Below are positions 61,186-64,000 of a stretch of DNA of 64,000 nt, piece after piece. The notes beneath the pieces were generated by a model. The model was not told the origin of the DNA and made no database searches. It saw nothing but the letters and a program-made list of their open reading frames with translations. Both the position numbers and the translations under genes were made by a program. Each line of letters opens with the position of its first letter. Position 1 is the first letter of the stretch. This DNA comes from Neurospora tetrasperma FGSC 2508 (lineage: Eukaryota; Ascomycota; Sordariomycetes; Sordariales; Sordariaceae), in assembly GCF_000213175.1 (NCBI RefSeq), contig NW_009799104.1, positions 2,288,226-2,352,225 of the forward strand, given 5' to 3'.

Positions 61186-62589
61186 GGCCCTTGTTGTTGT
61201 TGTCCGGGCTGAACCTCGGTCAAGGAGGCACAGCACGTCGAATTCCGTGATGGAAAGACAAGGTGGTGTAAGTGTCGGGTGGCTGCCTTGTCTAATAGTT
61301 CGGGTTGGATTCGAAGCTGATCATAATCGTGACACAGCGCTTAGAGGACGAGATAAACTTCCTACCAGGAAGCCAAATCCGATGTGAGGTGAGCAGAGAG
61401 GTCAATGAGGAAGAAGTGGTAAGCTCCCTTTGTTTGTTGCAGATCAGTGATGTCGCTTGTCGGAAAAACTGAAGCCAACGAGTACCGGAAAGCGATGCGT
61501 CAAGTAGAACGCGGGGAGCAGCACATGAAGTGTCTGAAATTGTAGATAACAAATGCCGGGTATCAAGGTGTTACATCCAGGAAAAACGCAGAACGTGGAC
61601 GCAGTGTAACATGAAATAAATGCAGTTAAAGGCGGGGAGGATGAGGAAGAAGGCGTGTTGGGGTTCAGTTCGTTGTTGTGGTCAGAAAAGGAGATCGGCG
61701 GAGATAAGGTTTAAGTTGGGCTACAAGCTACCTGTATGTAATAGTAGACAGGCACAACTCAGGGTACCCAAGGTTAAAGGCATGGAATCCATGACTGATT
61801 GGAAAGGTGGGACACCATGACAGTTTCTCAGAATGGAGGTGGAAGCATTAGGTTGACATTGACACTTCAGGGGCGAGGCGAGGCCACCACTGGCAAACTC
61901 AGCAGTCTAGCACCGCTCGATCGGGTGGAGAGGACAATGAGTACGTGGTAGGTTCGTCCAAACAGAAAACAGTTATGTCGCACTTTTTCTCCTTCCACGT
62001 CACAGACAGAACCAGTCACAGGGGCAATACGTGCTTGACCACCTCTTGTCTTGCGATGGATAATGCTGGGGCGTTGACAATAACACCCATCATGTCGAGA
62101 GTGTAATTTACATGCTTACCGATGTATGGTATTGGTCACTGGCGTTACCAGGTATGTAAGGCTGTATTGAAAAGGAAAGGGTCCCGCAACATCTTGCGCT
62201 TACAGTGCGGGGCGAACAACCCCAGATTCCACGGAGATGACACGCGCTACTGATAATTGATAGAGCTTCAGTGCTGTGACTGCTTCTATTCTCGGAAGCC
62301 TGGACCGGCACGACCTGCTCACAACTGAAACTTCCCGTCGCCTTTCTTTCACAACGGCACTGCAGCTCGAAACTTGATCACACGCAAATCCTACCCTACC
62401 TAGATACCAGAGCTCATAACCCTGCAACCGCGGATCGGAGGAATCGAGATCGTATGGTAGTCATTATTATTCCAACACATTACTTGAATTATCAACTGCA
62501 CGGCCAGCCTTGAAACTCACCCAACGAGGCTTCGGCTTTCCAGATATCTGCGCATCAACACGGCGAGAAACACGCAAAGTTCCGAAATA
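60589..62589. other. Intergenic: divergent flanks with a long TTG microsatellite
   Basis: About 2.0 kb between divergent start codons. The main feature is the (TTG)26 repeat at 61107-61184. Other frames here, including poly-Val/poly-Cys ones, are translations of that repeat and not genes. Confidence 0.6.
61107..61184 (+). repeat. (TTG)26 microsatellite
   Basis: Twenty-six perfect TTG units, then TGGCCC and four more units (61191-61202). The perfect length suggests it is young and length-variable. Confidence 0.96.
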
Positions 62590-63690
62590 ATGCCTCTACA
62601 AGATCCGAATCTCTACGGGCAACCAGCGCCCAAGAAACAAAAGAAGGAGTTGAATCTTTCGGGTTCTCTAACCTTCTCGTCCCAGCTTAGTTCACTTCTC
62701 GCCGCGTCCTCAGCGTCATCAACATCATCACCTGCCAGCACGACAGCCACAACCGGTCGTGCGCGGCCCTCTAAAGCTGGCAAGGACATCTTTTCTGGGG
62801 TGAAAAAGAAGACTAAGCCTGGCGCGAAGACCGTTAACGAGGACAGAGACGGCAAGCTGACGCTCAAAGAGCCCGTGGGCACCGAAGATGAGAAGAGGGA
62901 GCTTGAACGCGCCCGCCGGAATATGGAGCACAAGGCCCGTCTCTATGCCGCCATGCAACGCGGGGATTATATCGGCAAGGAAATCGGCCTGGTTGACTTT
63001 GACCGGAAATGGGCGGAGGAGCAAGAGAAGAAAACAGGCCACACTGGCGAGGTCTCATCTTCATCAGAGGATGAAGAGTCCGAGGTAGAAAGGGAAGAGT
63101 TAATAGAGTACACCGACGACTTTGGCCGCACCCGCCTCGTCACGCCAGCCCAAAAGGCCAAGCTGGAGCGCTCCCGCTCCTCCGCCGCCGAACTCACGCA
63201 AATGTCCGCTCGCCCTGCCGAGCCCGAGCAGCTGATCGTAGGCGATACCATCCAGACGGAAGCCTTTGCCGCCATTGTGACTGCGGACCGGTTGGAAACT
63301 ATCAATGAGCTAGCCGCCAAGCGCGACAGGAGCGCGACGCCGCCTCCGCCGACCCATTACGACGCGAACTGGGAGATCCGCACCAAGGGTGTGGGATTTT
63401 TCCAGTTCAGCAAGGACGAGAAGAAGAGAGAGGAGGAAATGAGGGCGCTAGAGGAAGAACGCAAGAAGACGGAGGAGAAGAGGAGGGAGCGGGAGGAAAT
63501 CTTGGAGAAGAGGAAGAGAGAGATTGAAGAGAGGAGGAAGGAGATCAAGGAGAGGGGAGCAAGAAAGATGGCGGATAACTTTTTGGAAGGGTTGGGTGAG
63601 GAGCTTTTGGGAGGAGATGCTGCTGCAGCCGGGAGTGGTGGCGGCGGACGAAAAAGGGAGAGGGAAGAGGATGTGGAGGAGAAGAAGTAA
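62590..63690 (+). CDS. CCDC174-like coiled-coil protein
   Basis: Single exon, 366 aa. The central part carries the pattern I associate with CCDC174: a region with RGDYIGKEIGLVDFDRKW, an acidic Ser stretch, then EYTDDFGRTRLV, and later GVGFFQFSKDEKKREEEM. The last third is a very long Glu/Arg/Lys coiled coil (about 275-335) followed by a basic tail. Human CCDC174 is a nuclear protein linked to the exon-junction and splicing machinery; a similar nuclear role is inferred only. The N-terminal Ser/Thr/Lys-rich part has basic clusters that could be nuclear localisation signals. The start context is aaataATGCC. A 5S rRNA gene begins 210 bp downstream. Confidence 0.78.
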   Translation: MPLQDPNLYGQPAPKKQKKELNLSGSLTFSSQLSSLLAASSASSTSSPASTTATTGRARPSKAGKDIFSGVKKKTKPGAKTVNEDRDGKLTLKEPVGTEDEKRELERARRNMEHKARLYAAMQRGDYIGKEIGLVDFDRKWAEEQEKKTGHTGEVSSSSEDEESEVEREELIEYTDDFGRTRLVTPAQKAKLERSRSSAAELTQMSARPAEPEQLIVGDTIQTEAFAAIVTADRLETINELAAKRDRSATPPPPTHYDANWEIRTKGVGFFQFSKDEKKREEEMRALEEERKKTEEKRREREEILEKRKREIEERRKEIKERGARKMADNFLEGLGEELLGGDAAAAGSGGGGRKREREEDVEEKK

Positions 63691-63870
63691 GATCGCCCCG
63701 TGGAAAAGTCAGAAACGTTTTCCTACGATGAAAGGCAATGATGTCCCTGTTGGTAGTTATGCTTTAAGGTGGGCGACTCGCCACATTGTTCGCTGCGACG
63801 TGTTGGTAATCGCACGGTTGATGGGTGAACAAGAAAGCATAATCGGCATCTACAAAGTCAAAGGTATGAA

Positions 63871-63877
63871 TATAAGG
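63871..63877 (+). promoter_or_regulatory. TATA element of the second 5S rRNA gene
   Basis: TATAAGG at -30 to -24 relative to the 5S start at 63901, matching the element position of the other copy. Confidence 0.65.
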
Positions 63878-63900
63878 CACACAGCTATCAAACTCCTATC

Positions 63901-64000
63901 ACATACGACCATACCCACTGGAAAACTCGGGATCCCGTCCGCTCTCCCATAGATAAGCCAGTGAGGGCCAGACTAGTAGTTGGGTCGGTGACGACCAGCG
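63901..64000 (+). rRNA. 5S rRNA, second dispersed copy (truncated by window end)
   Basis: First 100 nt of a 5S rRNA gene; the 3' end lies beyond the window. Outside two short blocks it is identical to the copy at 36236. The blocks (positions 13-21 and 57-71) are the two arms of one helix and differ by compensatory base-pair changes, so this is a different 5S isotype, not a damaged copy. Confidence 0.96.

Noticed and set aside
61094-61387. Poly-Val and poly-Cys frames
   Set aside because: They are translations of the (TTG)26 microsatellite.

Overview
The window is nuclear DNA of a filamentous ascomycete, most likely Neurospora crassa or a very close Neurospora/Sordaria relative. The evidence is short introns (mostly 50-130 nt, GT..AG, CTAAC-type branch sites), dispersed single 5S rRNA genes, and protein families I recognise: gamma-tubulin of 461 aa, a 226-aa complex I PSST subunit, and a 378-aa nitronate monooxygenase whose catalytic His falls at residue 196. 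Species assignment is inference; no database search was possible.

Layout. 1-2849 (-): 5' two thirds of a PX-PH phospholipase D, cut by the window edge. 4321-5918 (+): gamma-tubulin. 7278-8215 (+): PSST subunit of complex I. 9677-12043 (-): U3 snoRNP protein Mpp10. 15959-17636 (+): SPX-domain protein with three C-terminal membrane helices. 18431-20002 (+): nitronate monooxygenase, tail to tail with an amidohydrolase (20462-22600, -). 23612-26532 (-): Rsp5/Nedd4 ubiquitin ligase. 29555-30366 (-): Pab2-type poly(A)-binding protein. 32831-32922 (+): intron-containing tRNA-Glu(CUC). 33987-35926 (+): Aip1. 36236-36354 (+): 5S rRNA. 39230-42731 (+): MFS transporter with unusually long introns. 48855-51518 (+): AcuK/Ert1 gluconeogenesis activator behind a 6.1-kb gap. 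52654-56517 (-): Mdm1-type sorting nexin. 57107-58106 (-): Trm8 tRNA methyltransferase, divergent from homoserine dehydrogenase (58698-59890, +). 60039-60588 (-): small unknown membrane protein. 62590-63690 (+): CCDC174-like protein. 63901-64000 (+): second 5S rRNA gene, truncated by the window end.

The genes are ordinary housekeeping and regulatory loci, each with its own promoter; I see no cluster, mobile element or CRISPR-like structure. Gene models were rebuilt exon by exon, with frame and length closing exactly. Three of them (Rsp5, Mdm1, AcuK) need a small 3' exon that a plain ORF reading misses. Points worth attention are the two 5S genes that differ only in one helix by compensatory changes, an intron that splits the catalytic Cys codon of Rsp5, the SPX/three-helix protein, a possible Pol III-like unit between gamma-tubulin and the PSST gene, and a Gcn4/CPC1-type site before homoserine dehydrogenase.
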